64,000 nt of DNA from DYJE01 sp041660385 (GTDB lineage Bacteria; Desulfobacterota; Desulfobacteria; Desulfobacterales; Desulfolunaceae). The notes under the pieces are model-generated. The model did not search any database, had not been told where the DNA came from, and saw nothing but the letters and a program-made list of their open reading frames with translations. The DNA lies in the NCBI GenBank assembly GCA_041660385.1, contig JBAZWJ010000007.1:55522-119521 (forward strand), given 5' to 3'. Position numbers and translations under genes: made by a program. Positions within the stretch are counted from its first letter, which is position 1. Every line of letters begins with the position of its first letter. Positions 32,656-40,991 of this stretch are shown here, in pieces.

Positions 32656-33649
32656 GGGCCTTCACCTCGATGCGTTTGCCTTCCACCCGGTCGATCATCC
32701 ATTTGAGAACCTTCTTATCATTCTGGCAATTCACGACACATTCAAGACCGGGAACAGGAAGTTCTGCTCTGGCCATGGTTTTGTGACCGCCTGCTGAACC
32801 CAGCTTCCCGAAAGCATTTACCGCCAGCTCGCCAGCATCAAAACGAAGCCCGCTGTTACGGATAATCACCACCAGTTTCTTCCCAAACACACCTGAAACA
32901 AAGGTCCAGTTGACACCTTTGACCTTGAGAAAAAAATCCGCGATAAGCACACACACATCCGGCGTCGTCACATGTCCCAGATGAATGTAGATTTTTCCAC
33001 GGCGCATTACCTTGGTGTTGAACGCCAGTTGAAAGTATTTTAGAAAGCTCGGATTGATCTCAGAATACTCGATTTTCTGTAACAGGGTGAGATTGATATG
33101 ACGAGATAAAAACTGAAAGGCCTTGATGTCCTCAATATACGCTTTTCTCTGAAAATCATTGGTGTCTGTTTTTATCCCGAGAAAAAGGGCTGTGGCGAGT
33201 TTCTGGGCAGGTCTGATTTTCGCCGACCGAAGGTATTGTGTCATCATGGTGGATGTGGCACCGTACTCAGGGCGGATATCCACAAAACCATTGTATAGGA
33301 CCTCCATCGGATGGTGGTCAATGATCACATCAAAGGTGAATTTCTGATAGGCGGTATTGTGGGTGGGTTGGGAATCCACAAGAACAAAGCGGGTGTAAGC
33401 GTTTTTATGGACTTCAGACGCTTTGAGAAGGCCTCCGCACAACATTTCCACCATGGCCACATTGTCCGGACGTTTCACGATGTTGATACTGCACACATCC
33501 ACCGATATAACCTTCCTCCACAACAGTCGCTTCACACATAAGGCTGATCCGATGGCGTCCGGGTCAGCGTTGATAACAACAAGCACACGATCATCTCCAC
33601 GAAACATGGAGTAAAATCTCCGCAGCCTTTCGGGTGCTTTCATTGGCAT
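32639..33649 (-). CDS. DHH-family phosphoesterase (NrnA-like)
   Basis: 336 aa. The DHH motifs are VLVVINADPDAIGSALCVKR, RFVLVDSQPTH and FDVIIDHHPMEVLYNG; the C-terminal DHHA1 domain ends with KLGSAGGHKTMARAEL. Homologues degrade short oligoribonucleotides, pAp or cyclic-di-AMP with Mn2+. I chose the ATG at 33649 (AAAAGGA 7 nt upstream); a longer ORF to 33802 runs into a REP-like repeat and has no site. It overlaps the DUF2400 gene by 17 bp, so the two are translationally coupled. Confidence 0.85.
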   Translation of the reverse strand: MPMKAPERLRRFYSMFRGDDRVLVVINADPDAIGSALCVKRLLWRKVISVDVCSINIVKRPDNVAMVEMLCGGLLKASEVHKNAYTRFVLVDSQPTHNTAYQKFTFDVIIDHHPMEVLYNGFVDIRPEYGATSTMMTQYLRSAKIRPAQKLATALFLGIKTDTNDFQRKAYIEDIKAFQFLSRHINLTLLQKIEYSEINPSFLKYFQLAFNTKVMRRGKIYIHLGHVTTPDVCVLIADFFLKVKGVNWTFVSGVFGKKLVVIIRNSGLRFDAGELAVNAFGKLGSAGGHKTMARAELPVPGLECVVNCQNDKKVLKWMIDRVEGKRIEVKAHESKA

Positions 33650-33720
33650 GGGGTAATCCTTTTGATGTCTTTGATCCTTTATCGTGTGACATGTTATACA
33701 GAGCGCATGAAATAACATGC

Positions 33721-33780
33721 CGTAGGGTGGGCGATAGCCCACCTTACATACGTCACAAACATTTGCGCTATGCATGTAAT
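33721..33780. repeat. Dispersed repeat GTAGGGTGGGC with conserved tail
   Basis: CGTAGGGTGGGCGATAGCCC and ACCTTACATACGTCACAAAC then ATTTGCGCTATG. It matches 31043-31093, including the tail CATACGT..ATTTGCGCTATG. The rest of the 33650-34108 gap holds nothing I can identify. Confidence 0.65.
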
Positions 33781-34108
33781 AGTTTTCATTAGCAATAACC
33801 ATGACAAAAAAACAGAAGCATTATAAAACCTGAACAAATCTCAAATCAGCCAGATTCATCAGCAATGAACATTAACAGAATTTTAAACCGAAGAAAACTA
33901 CGGTACCAGAGCACCATTAATTTTTTCTTTTTATTTTCATACTGCCATGGTAGAGTTTCCAAATCACATGCGATTCTCTCTTCGTGTTGATTCTCGGATA
34001 TATCTTCTCTTACCGGATTTTTTTACCTAAATTCCGGCATAGGGATTTTTCTGTGCCTCTTCTTGTCATTGTAACAAAATGAATCGGGTCATTGATCAGC
34101 ATCTGACA

Positions 34109-34124
34109 TGGCACGTCTGTTGCT
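34109..34124 (+). promoter_or_regulatory. Sigma-54 (-24/-12) promoter of cooS
   Basis: TGGCACGTCTGTTGCT matches the TGGCACG-N4-TTGCW consensus exactly, with GG and GC separated by 10 nt. It lies 105 bp upstream of the cooS ATG. An enhancer-binding activator would be required; none is encoded in the window. Confidence 0.75.
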
Positions 34125-34228
34125 CTATAGATCATGTCCCCCAACTCTCCCCCATTCAAACCAAACTAACAGCTAAACTTTCTGGTTTGAATGAATTTTG
34201 ATTACCCCTTTTCCCAAAGGAGAAGAAA

Positions 34229-36190
34229 ATGGAAAAAATTGACGATAAAACCCTTCCCATGGTTTCTGATCTGACCACCTGCGAATCTACACAACAAATG
34301 CTCGAAAAAGCCAGAAAAGACGGGGTCTCCACAGCCTGGGACAGAGCTGTGGACATGAAGCCCTGCCCCATCGGAGTGGAATCGGCCTGCTGCAAGATAT
34401 GCCACATGGGCCCTTGCCGTATTAACGCCAGAAAACCCTATGACAAAGTGGGGGTCTGCGGGGCCACCATCGACACCATTATGGCAAGAAATTTTGCCCG
34501 CATGGTGGCTTCCGGAACAGCAGCCCACAGTGACCACGGCCTTGCCATTCTCGAATTGTTCAAGGATGTTGCATCAGGTAAAATAACCGACTACACCATC
34601 AAAGACCCGATAAAACTGGAAGAATTGTGCCGTTCTCTGGATATCGTAACCGCAGGGCTTAGCGTGCAGGAAATGGCCCAGGCCCTGTATAATGAACTTA
34701 TCAAAACGTACACTCAGCTCGACGGAGAAATTCCTTTCATAAAACGTGCGCCGGAAAAAACAGTCGAACTCTGGAGAAAGCACGGACTCGTTCCACGAAG
34801 CGCGCCCAAAGAAATCATGGAGATCATGAGCCGGACCCATATGGGTTGCGACCAGCATTACGAAAATCTAACACGTCAGATTTCGCGGACAGCTCTGGCT
34901 GATGGATGGGGAGGTTCCATGATCGCCACCGAACTGTCGGACATCATGTTCGGTACGCCCTCCCCCATCCTTGCCGACGTGGATATGGGCGTTCTCAAGG
35001 AAAACATGGTGAACATCATCATCCACGGTCATGAACCCAATCTTTTCGAATCTATGCTGGCGACTGTGAATGACCCGTTCTACATCAACATTGCCAAAGA
35101 AAAGGGAGCCGCTGGCATCAATCTGGTGGGCATGTGCTGTTCCGGTGCTGAAATGATGTCACGGCATGGCGTCCCCCATGCAGGGAACTTCGGAAGCACC
35201 GAAGCAATCCTCGTAACCGGAGCTGTGGACGCCATGGCTGTGGATATCCAGTGCATCAAACAGGGCCTTGTAACGGTTGCCCAGTGTTACGACACCCATC
35301 TGATCACCACCAATCCAAGGTGTATGATCGAAGGGGCTTTGCACATTGAGTTCCACGAACACACCCCCAGGGATTGCACGGACGAAATCGTCACCAAGGC
35401 CATTGCCCGGTTCGCCACCCGGACCAAACCTGTGGTGATTCCGAAAAAAGTCACCAAAGGCGTTCACGGCTTTACATACGAGTACATCAACTACATGTTG
35501 GGCGGAAGCTTCAGAGGTGGTTTCGCCCCTTTGAATGACAACATCATCAACGGAAGAATCCGGGGTGTTGCGGGCGTGGTGGGCTGCGTCAACCCCAGGG
35601 TAAAACAGGATTCAGCCCATGTGGCCCTGGTCAAAGAGCTGATCAAAAACGACGTGCTGGTTCTCCAGACCGGTTGTTCCCAGATTTCTCTGGCAAAACA
35701 CGGCATGCTGACACCTGAAGCAGCACACCTCGCAGGGGCAGGCCTCCGGGAAGTCTGTGAAGCTGTGGGAATGCCGCCTATCCTGGGCCTTGGTTCCTGC
35801 GTGGACAACACACGCATTCTCATCGCCGCCACAGCCATGGTGAAACAGGGAGGATTGGGAAACACCATCGCCGATCTCCCTGCTGCCGGTGCGGCCCCGG
35901 AATGGATGAGTGAAAAAGCCATTGCCATTGGCCAGTACTTTGTGGCTTCCGGTGTTTTCACCGTATTCGGCGTGAGCTTCCCCATTGTGAAGAACACCAA
36001 GTTCCACGATCTTCTTTTCAATGGTCTTGAAAAACAGGGTTTCGGTAAATGGGGCCACACAACAGACCCCATTGAAATGGCCCACATGATGATCGAACAC
36101 ATCGACAAAAAACGTAAAGCTCTTGGCATAGATAAAGCAAGAGAAAGAACTCTGGTGGATATGGCTGACAGACGGGAGATTCAATTGTAA
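34229..36190 (+). CDS. cooS: Anaerobic carbon monoxide dehydrogenase, catalytic subunit
   Basis: A 653-aa Ni-Fe CODH (CO + H2O to CO2 + 2 electrons). The N-terminal Cys region for the D and B clusters is CPIGVESACCKICHMGPCRI and KVGVCGATIDTI. C-cluster residues appear in IIIHGHEPNLFE (His), GMCCSGAEMM, VVGCVNPRVKQ, LQTGCSQISLAKHG and GLGSCVDNTRIL. Length is normal for CooS. AAAGGAG precedes the ATG. No cooC, cooF or acetyl-CoA synthase genes lie nearby, so it is a solitary CODH that probably serves CO oxidation or redox balance. A sigma-54 promoter lies upstream. Confidence 0.95.
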   Translation: MEKIDDKTLPMVSDLTTCESTQQMLEKARKDGVSTAWDRAVDMKPCPIGVESACCKICHMGPCRINARKPYDKVGVCGATIDTIMARNFARMVASGTAAHSDHGLAILELFKDVASGKITDYTIKDPIKLEELCRSLDIVTAGLSVQEMAQALYNELIKTYTQLDGEIPFIKRAPEKTVELWRKHGLVPRSAPKEIMEIMSRTHMGCDQHYENLTRQISRTALADGWGGSMIATELSDIMFGTPSPILADVDMGVLKENMVNIIIHGHEPNLFESMLATVNDPFYINIAKEKGAAGINLVGMCCSGAEMMSRHGVPHAGNFGSTEAILVTGAVDAMAVDIQCIKQGLVTVAQCYDTHLITTNPRCMIEGALHIEFHEHTPRDCTDEIVTKAIARFATRTKPVVIPKKVTKGVHGFTYEYINYMLGGSFRGGFAPLNDNIINGRIRGVAGVVGCVNPRVKQDSAHVALVKELIKNDVLVLQTGCSQISLAKHGMLTPEAAHLAGAGLREVCEAVGMPPILGLGSCVDNTRILIAATAMVKQGGLGNTIADLPAAGAAPEWMSEKAIAIGQYFVASGVFTVFGVSFPIVKNTKFHDLLFNGLEKQGFGKWGHTTDPIEMAHMMIEHIDKKRKALGIDKARERTLVDMADRREIQL

Positions 36191-36226
36191 TTTTTATTGA
36201 ATCGCAATATCATATAAAGACGATTT

Positions 36227-36252
36227 GCAGGGGCGGGTTCTAAGCCCGCCCC
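36227..36252. repeat. REP-like palindrome after cooS
   Basis: GCAGGGGCGGGTTC followed by TAAGCCCGCCCC; a member of the GTAGGGGCGGGTT family, 37 bp after the cooS stop and possibly serving as its terminator. Confidence 0.65.
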
Positions 36253-36355
36253 ATAATCCAGTCCATGTTCTGTGATTTTAAAAAACAATCGTTTGTAATA
36301 ATTAGGAATTTGTCTTTATGTTTCTTTTTTTTTAACAGGGCGCATTATATCACAA

Positions 36356-36412
36356 GCCGTAGGGTGGGCTTTCGCCCACCACAATATGGTGGGCGAAAGC
36401 CCACCCTACGGC
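36356..36412. repeat. Perfect 26-bp inverted repeat, GTAGGGTGGGC family
   Basis: GCCGTAGGGTGGGCTTTCGC and CCACCA, 5-nt loop CAATA, then the exact complement ending CCCTACGGC. It is a head-to-head pair of the GTAGGGTGGGC element seen singly at 33721 and 31043. Confidence 0.8.
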
Positions 36413-36451
36413 TATGTATAAAATACCGCACTTCTATTATGAGGTTCTCAC

Positions 36452-36856
36452 ATGGTGATATACGACGGAAAATTCGAGTGGGATGGAAAGAAGCGATCCG
36501 AACGATTCCCCATTAGCTGGTGGCCCGGCTCTTATCAGATCAAAATCATTGATCTCAAAGACAGAGCCCCGGGAGCTGTTTTGATGAGACCTTATCTTTG
36601 CATCCTTTCAGACACTGGCGAAGGGTTCAGCATTAAAAACACGTTTGAACGATTCGCCCTGTCCGTATGCGACAAGTTCGGACTTGATGTTGAAAAAGTT
36701 CTCTGGGTTGAAGAAAACTCCATCAACGAGAACATGGGAGCCGCCATGGTGAAAGCCGTAATGAAAATTGGGGGGAAATACATTTACGAAACAACATGGA
36801 GGCCGATCCGGCCCAATGAAATGAATCTCGTCGAATCATGCCTCACGGAACATTGA
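36452..36856 (+). CDS. Hypothetical protein
   Basis: 134 aa from an ATG with GAGG 7 nt upstream. A mixed alpha/beta composition (YQIKIIDLKDRAPGAVLMRP, FERFALSVCDKFGLDVEKVL) ends in IRPNEMNLVESCLTEH. I recognise no family; the protein is soluble and near-neutral with two Cys. It sits alone after cooS and the repeats, and its 3' end overlaps the convergent MFS gene by 14 bp. Both frames look coding, so the overlap may be real. Confidence 0.5.
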   Translation: MVIYDGKFEWDGKKRSERFPISWWPGSYQIKIIDLKDRAPGAVLMRPYLCILSDTGEGFSIKNTFERFALSVCDKFGLDVEKVLWVEENSINENMGAAMVKAVMKIGGKYIYETTWRPIRPNEMNLVESCLTEH

Positions 36857-38279
36857 TTGATGGTTTGATACGTCCAAATGAAAAAAGAATGCCGAGAACA
36901 CTGAGAGCTGAAAAGATCACCATGCTCAGATGCATACTCGATAAAAATAATCCGCGTGTTTCAAACGTCACCGGATGCTCTCCCATGGTATGGTTGAAAA
37001 TCAGGGTAATCATGGTCATGCACAGCAGCATCCCCAGAGTCCTCATGGTTGCTGTAAATCCCGAGGCAATGCCGTAATGTCTGGGCTCCACACTACCCAT
37101 CACCACAGCCATATTGGGTGATGAAAACATCCCGAATCCCGAGCCCATAATACCCAGCATGACCATGATGGCAGGAATGGGCGTCTGCTCCCTGACCAGT
37201 GTGGCAAGGCCGAGGCCGATGGCGCAAACTCCCATGCCCGATGTGGCAAGGATGGATGGAGAAAACCTGTCCGCAAGCCTGCCGAAAAAAGGTGAAAGAA
37301 CCATCTGAAAAAGGGGCTGAACAATAAGTATCATTCCGGTAGCCTGTGGTGAATACCCCCTGACACACTGAAGATAAAGACTGAAGAAAAAACCGATTCC
37401 GAAGGAAGCCGCATAGTTGATAAGGGTAGCCAGATTACTGAAAGCGAACACCCGGTTGTGAAAAATAAGGTTCACGTCCAGAACAGGACTTTTGATCCGT
37501 GATTCAAATACAAGAAATCCCAGTAAACCGGCGCATCCTCCTATCATGAGAGCCACATAGACTACGCCCTGCTTCTGGTTCAGAGCCCCCACAATAAGAC
37601 ACAACAGTGAAAGGCAGTAAAGAACTGCTCCGGGCAAATCGAAACGTTCGCCTCTTGCTTCGGCCCATTCCCCTTTCAGTTTGAAAACCGTAAGACAAAG
37701 AGCTGTCACTTCCACTACAACTCCCAGAAAAAAAATCCAGCGCCAGCCCAGATGGGTAACCATAACCCCCGAAAGAACAGGCCCCATACTGAGCCCTAGA
37801 TAAACAAAAGCCACAATGATTCCCATGGCCCTGCCCCGTTTGGCCGGAGGAAACACCGAAGAAAGAATAGCCACGCTGGTTCCCGTGATCATGGCTCCGC
37901 CGCTGCCCTGAAAAAACCGGAAAAGAATGAATGACTCCATCGTAAACGACAACGGAACCATCAGTGTTCCAAGGGTAAACACACAAATCCCGATGGTAAA
38001 AATCCTCTTGCGTCCATAGATATCCCCCAGTCTTCCCGCAGGAAGAAGAAAGAGGGAAAACGCTAAGATATAAACTGTTTCGATAAGACTCAAATGGACG
38101 GCACTGGCTGAAAATTCCCTGCCGATGGTTGGAAGGGCCACCCCCACCGCCGACATCATGAACGGCGTGAGAAACTGAACAGCACTGACCACAAAAAGGG
38201 TGACCATGGCTGAACCGGAAGCCTGATCTTCCGATACCGACTTGGAGACATGGGATTTATTATTATTTTTTTCTTTCAT
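36843..38279 (-). CDS. MFS drug/solute exporter, DHA2 (14-TM) family
   Basis: 478 aa with about 14 hydrophobic segments. DHA2 signatures: VGVALPTIGREFSASAVHLS after helix 1, LLPAGRLGDIYGRKRIFTIG as motif A, GSGGAMITGTSVAILSSVFP and RGRAMGIIVAFVYLGLSMGP as motifs B and C, and FFGRLADRFSPSILATSG for the repeat of motif A. Such proteins exchange H+ for drugs or small molecules. The start at 38279 is preferred over 38297 (TTG); no clear ribosome site is visible. Monocistronic. Confidence 0.88.
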   Translation of the reverse strand: MKEKNNNKSHVSKSVSEDQASGSAMVTLFVVSAVQFLTPFMMSAVGVALPTIGREFSASAVHLSLIETVYILAFSLFLLPAGRLGDIYGRKRIFTIGICVFTLGTLMVPLSFTMESFILFRFFQGSGGAMITGTSVAILSSVFPPAKRGRAMGIIVAFVYLGLSMGPVLSGVMVTHLGWRWIFFLGVVVEVTALCLTVFKLKGEWAEARGERFDLPGAVLYCLSLLCLIVGALNQKQGVVYVALMIGGCAGLLGFLVFESRIKSPVLDVNLIFHNRVFAFSNLATLINYAASFGIGFFFSLYLQCVRGYSPQATGMILIVQPLFQMVLSPFFGRLADRFSPSILATSGMGVCAIGLGLATLVREQTPIPAIMVMLGIMGSGFGMFSSPNMAVVMGSVEPRHYGIASGFTATMRTLGMLLCMTMITLIFNHTMGEHPVTFETRGLFLSSMHLSMVIFSALSVLGILFSFGRIKPSINVP

Positions 38280-38343
38280 TATTTTTTTGTGACCCAACTT
38301 GATTATCAGCTATCATTTTTAGACTTTTTCTAAAGCCTCTCGC

Positions 38344-38368
38344 GTAGGGGCACGGCGCGCCGTGCCCC
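38344..38368. repeat. REP-like palindrome (GTAGGGGCACGG type)
   Basis: GTA then GGGGCACGGCG / CGCCGTGCCCC, a perfect 22-bp palindrome (38347-38368). A related copy, GGGGACACGG...CGTGCCC, is at 55741. The rest of the 38298-38490 gap is featureless. Confidence 0.65.
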
Positions 38369-38490
38369 AACAAACATTTTCAATTCCAATCTTCGTACAC
38401 TGGCCACAATCATGCTCACGCACAGAATCAGCCAGTGGGCATAATGCCATCATGACGGCCAAAATGGAATAAAGAATAATAATGGATTAT

Positions 38491-38922
38491 TCAAGCGGAC
38501 AAGGGGCTGAGTGGTAAAATCGGTTCTCGTCTGAAACTATGATTGCCTCCAAATCCATAGGAAACGTACCATGATTTCAGTTGTTTTGAGTTCATCAGAC
38601 CCAGCCCCCCATTGGGTAATGTAAAAGGGCTGAGACTCAAAACCACCTGATAATGATCCGCCAGGCGACATAATTCCCCGATCATTATCCGGCCGCTTCC
38701 ATGATTAGGATTAAAAGTGCTAAAATGAAAAATATATACGACCGGCCCAGCTTTTTGCTGAACCGCTGAAAGAGCCACAATGCCCAACGAATTCCCTTTA
38801 GGGCTTTCAAAAACAAAAGGAAATATTTCCTCCATCTCCGTATCATAACCCACGCCGATGGCGATCCTTCCCTGGTATTTTTCGTACAGATAATGCACAT
38901 ACCCCTGTTCCTGATCCATCAT
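38491..38922 (-). CDS. GNAT-like hypothetical protein
   Basis: 143 aa. The middle GSGRIMIGELCRLADHYQVV and the end LKSWYVSYGFGGNHSF are in the order and spacing of GNAT acetyltransferases (acetyl-CoA loop R/Q-x-x-G-x-G/A, then the closing helix with WYxxxGF). The N-terminal half (IAIGVGYDTEMEEIFPFVFE) is less typical. It might be a phage- or plasmid-type GNAT used in modification of small molecules. AAGGA precedes the ATG. It follows the MFS gene at a distance and is not in an obvious operon. Confidence 0.55.
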   Translation of the reverse strand: MMDQEQGYVHYLYEKYQGRIAIGVGYDTEMEEIFPFVFESPKGNSLGIVALSAVQQKAGPVVYIFHFSTFNPNHGSGRIMIGELCRLADHYQVVLSLSPFTLPNGGLGLMNSKQLKSWYVSYGFGGNHSFRREPILPLSPLSA

Positions 38923-38953
38923 TCTCGTAATCCTTCATTTTACAACAATCCCA

Positions 38954-40981
38954 TTAATCGCTCTTGAAACTTAGAACATCCATCGGACAAACAGTGATGC
39001 ATATCCCGCAATGAATACAACTGCTGTTTTTATTGGAAAAAGTCTCCCCGTTTCTGGCAAAGGCCATCACATCCACACCCACCTGGCAGTACAGAGAACA
39101 CTGGGTGCACTGGATGCAATGATCGTTTGAAACAATGGTAAGTTTTCCATACCAGCGACTGAGAAGTTCCATATATTTGGCCAGCGGACACCAGTAACGA
39201 CACCAGATTTTCCCACCGGAAATGGGATACAGGGCCATGGGTATCACGGCAATCAACCAGAAATCAGCAATCACGGCATAAGCTTTATGCCATAGTCCTG
39301 AAGCGCCTGTGTTGCCATCATAAAACACAAGAATCGTCAATGCGCTCACAAAAGCCCAGAACAACACTAAATCGCCCATGATCTCCCACCGCCTGCTGCG
39401 TTCACCTTTTGGCGACAGATGACGCCATCGGTCTCCCAGAGTTTCGGCAAGACCTCCACAGCCACAGACCCAGGAGCAGAAACGCTTTCCATGGTATCTC
39501 ACAGCAATGGGAATAACAACAAAAGTCATCAGGGCTCCAAGGACAGCGATGATGATTTTCAAATCACCAGGGCTCACACCGGACAAATTGTAGAACGAAT
39601 CAAAAAGAAGGGGAAAGGGGTTACTCACGGCATACGCCCGCCACCATGTATCACCGGGCAGGTATATGGCAAAGAGGCATTCGATGAGAAAAAACGACAG
39701 GACCTGACATACAATCAAGCTGGAAAACCGGTATATCTGATGCTTATCTGTCCAGCCCTTACTCCACCGACGCATGGCAGCAAGACCAAACGTCACCATC
39801 AGCACCGTGTATACCGCCGAATACCAGAACGAAGGATTTTTGAAAATCCCTGTGAAATGGGTCAGCCCTTCACCATAGTAATGAAAAGGATAGTAGCCTT
39901 TTTTCCAGGTGTAGATCAACAGACAGAGAGCAAGAGAGAAAAGAAGGGTCAAAACTCTGGAAGCGCTCCATTCCTTCTCCAACCGTATGCCAACCTTCCT
40001 GAAAAAAGCTCTGGGGGGTTCTGCCCCGATCATTTCAAAAACAGCCTGGTTCGGCAGAGTCATTGTTTCCGATGTATCCGTATTTTCAAGGGTCAGCTCG
40101 GATTCTCCAATGGAAACAAGCCGTGAATCGGTTAAGATAACCAGTTTTCCATCCCGTTCCTTTTGCCTCAGACTGTCCACATTTTTCTTTTTTGGAAAAA
40201 TCAGATCATGATCAATGGTGGCCAGAGTCACCGTGTTGTGATCACACAGGGCCAGGGCCGCCTCAGCCGCCACATCCCCTCCTCCGTAGACAAGAATGGT
40301 TTTATCCGAATACTCGTCAGGATCACTCAGAAAATGCTCTATTTTTTCAGGATATTCCAACTCACCCGGCACTTCAGCTTTCCTGGGGTGGCCAGCTTTC
40401 CCAATGCCTAAAACAACAAACGCCGCTGTGTATTCACCACGTTCGGTCACAAGCCTGAAACCCTGATCCATGGGTTTTATATCGGTTACGCCTGTGTATT
40501 CAAGGACGTCAACACCGGATTTTTTTAAAGATTCCTTGAGCGATTCAAGGGTTTCCTCAATACTGCTTTCCCGAAATGCAAGTGACCCTTTGAGCATGAG
40601 TCCTTCGGGTTCGGCCAGCATGATCTTACCCTTGGTGAATGTCCTCAGTGTCTGAAAAGTTCGGCCCGCTTCGAGGATTACTACACGTCTTCCCAGTTCA
40701 TGAAGTCTCACCCCGGCAGAGGCACCGGTCACGCCGCAACCCACCACCACCACATCGTAATCCCAGGAGCCCGGGTCTTGTTGTTCCAGCTTCGCTGAAA
40801 GACGTTCAGCCAGATCATACCCCTCGTTCAGCCCCACCTTGATCAGGGGTTTTCCAGCCACGTCCCCCGCCATAAAAAGGCCCCGTACATTGGATTCTCC
40901 AAGGTCGTTCAATTCGGGACGAACCGGATAGGACGGTGAAGGCCCATCTTTTGAAAACAAAGATCGTATGATTTTTTTCAT
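38954..40981 (-). CDS. FAD/NAD(P)-dependent reductase fused to NapH-type polyferredoxin
   Basis: A 675-aa fusion. The N-terminal 330 residues resemble a thioredoxin-reductase-like flavoprotein: DYDVVVVGCGVTGASAGVRL for FAD, TILVYGGGDVAAEAALALCD for NAD(P)H, and a short FAD-closing motif (NVRGLFMAGDVAGKPLI) placed unusually at the very N-terminus. Residues 340-590 are about five membrane segments with FCSWVCGCGG and IWCRYWCPLAKYMELLSR, as in NapH/CcoG. The last 70 residues carry two [4Fe-4S] sites (CIQCTQCSLYC and CIHCGICITVCPMDV). It probably moves electrons between NAD(P)H and the quinone pool or an Fe-S acceptor at the membrane. It lies 10 bp from the metalloprotease stop. Confidence 0.8.
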   Translation of the reverse strand: MKKIIRSLFSKDGPSPSYPVRPELNDLGESNVRGLFMAGDVAGKPLIKVGLNEGYDLAERLSAKLEQQDPGSWDYDVVVVGCGVTGASAGVRLHELGRRVVILEAGRTFQTLRTFTKGKIMLAEPEGLMLKGSLAFRESSIEETLESLKESLKKSGVDVLEYTGVTDIKPMDQGFRLVTERGEYTAAFVVLGIGKAGHPRKAEVPGELEYPEKIEHFLSDPDEYSDKTILVYGGGDVAAEAALALCDHNTVTLATIDHDLIFPKKKNVDSLRQKERDGKLVILTDSRLVSIGESELTLENTDTSETMTLPNQAVFEMIGAEPPRAFFRKVGIRLEKEWSASRVLTLLFSLALCLLIYTWKKGYYPFHYYGEGLTHFTGIFKNPSFWYSAVYTVLMVTFGLAAMRRWSKGWTDKHQIYRFSSLIVCQVLSFFLIECLFAIYLPGDTWWRAYAVSNPFPLLFDSFYNLSGVSPGDLKIIIAVLGALMTFVVIPIAVRYHGKRFCSWVCGCGGLAETLGDRWRHLSPKGERSRRWEIMGDLVLFWAFVSALTILVFYDGNTGASGLWHKAYAVIADFWLIAVIPMALYPISGGKIWCRYWCPLAKYMELLSRWYGKLTIVSNDHCIQCTQCSLYCQVGVDVMAFARNGETFSNKNSSCIHCGICITVCPMDVLSFKSD

Positions 40982-40991
40982 GATACCCCCG

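Noticed and set aside
33650..33802. Extended N-terminus of the DHH protein
   Set aside because: The extra 51 codons cross a dispersed repeat and have no ribosome site, whereas ATG 33649 has AAAAGGA.
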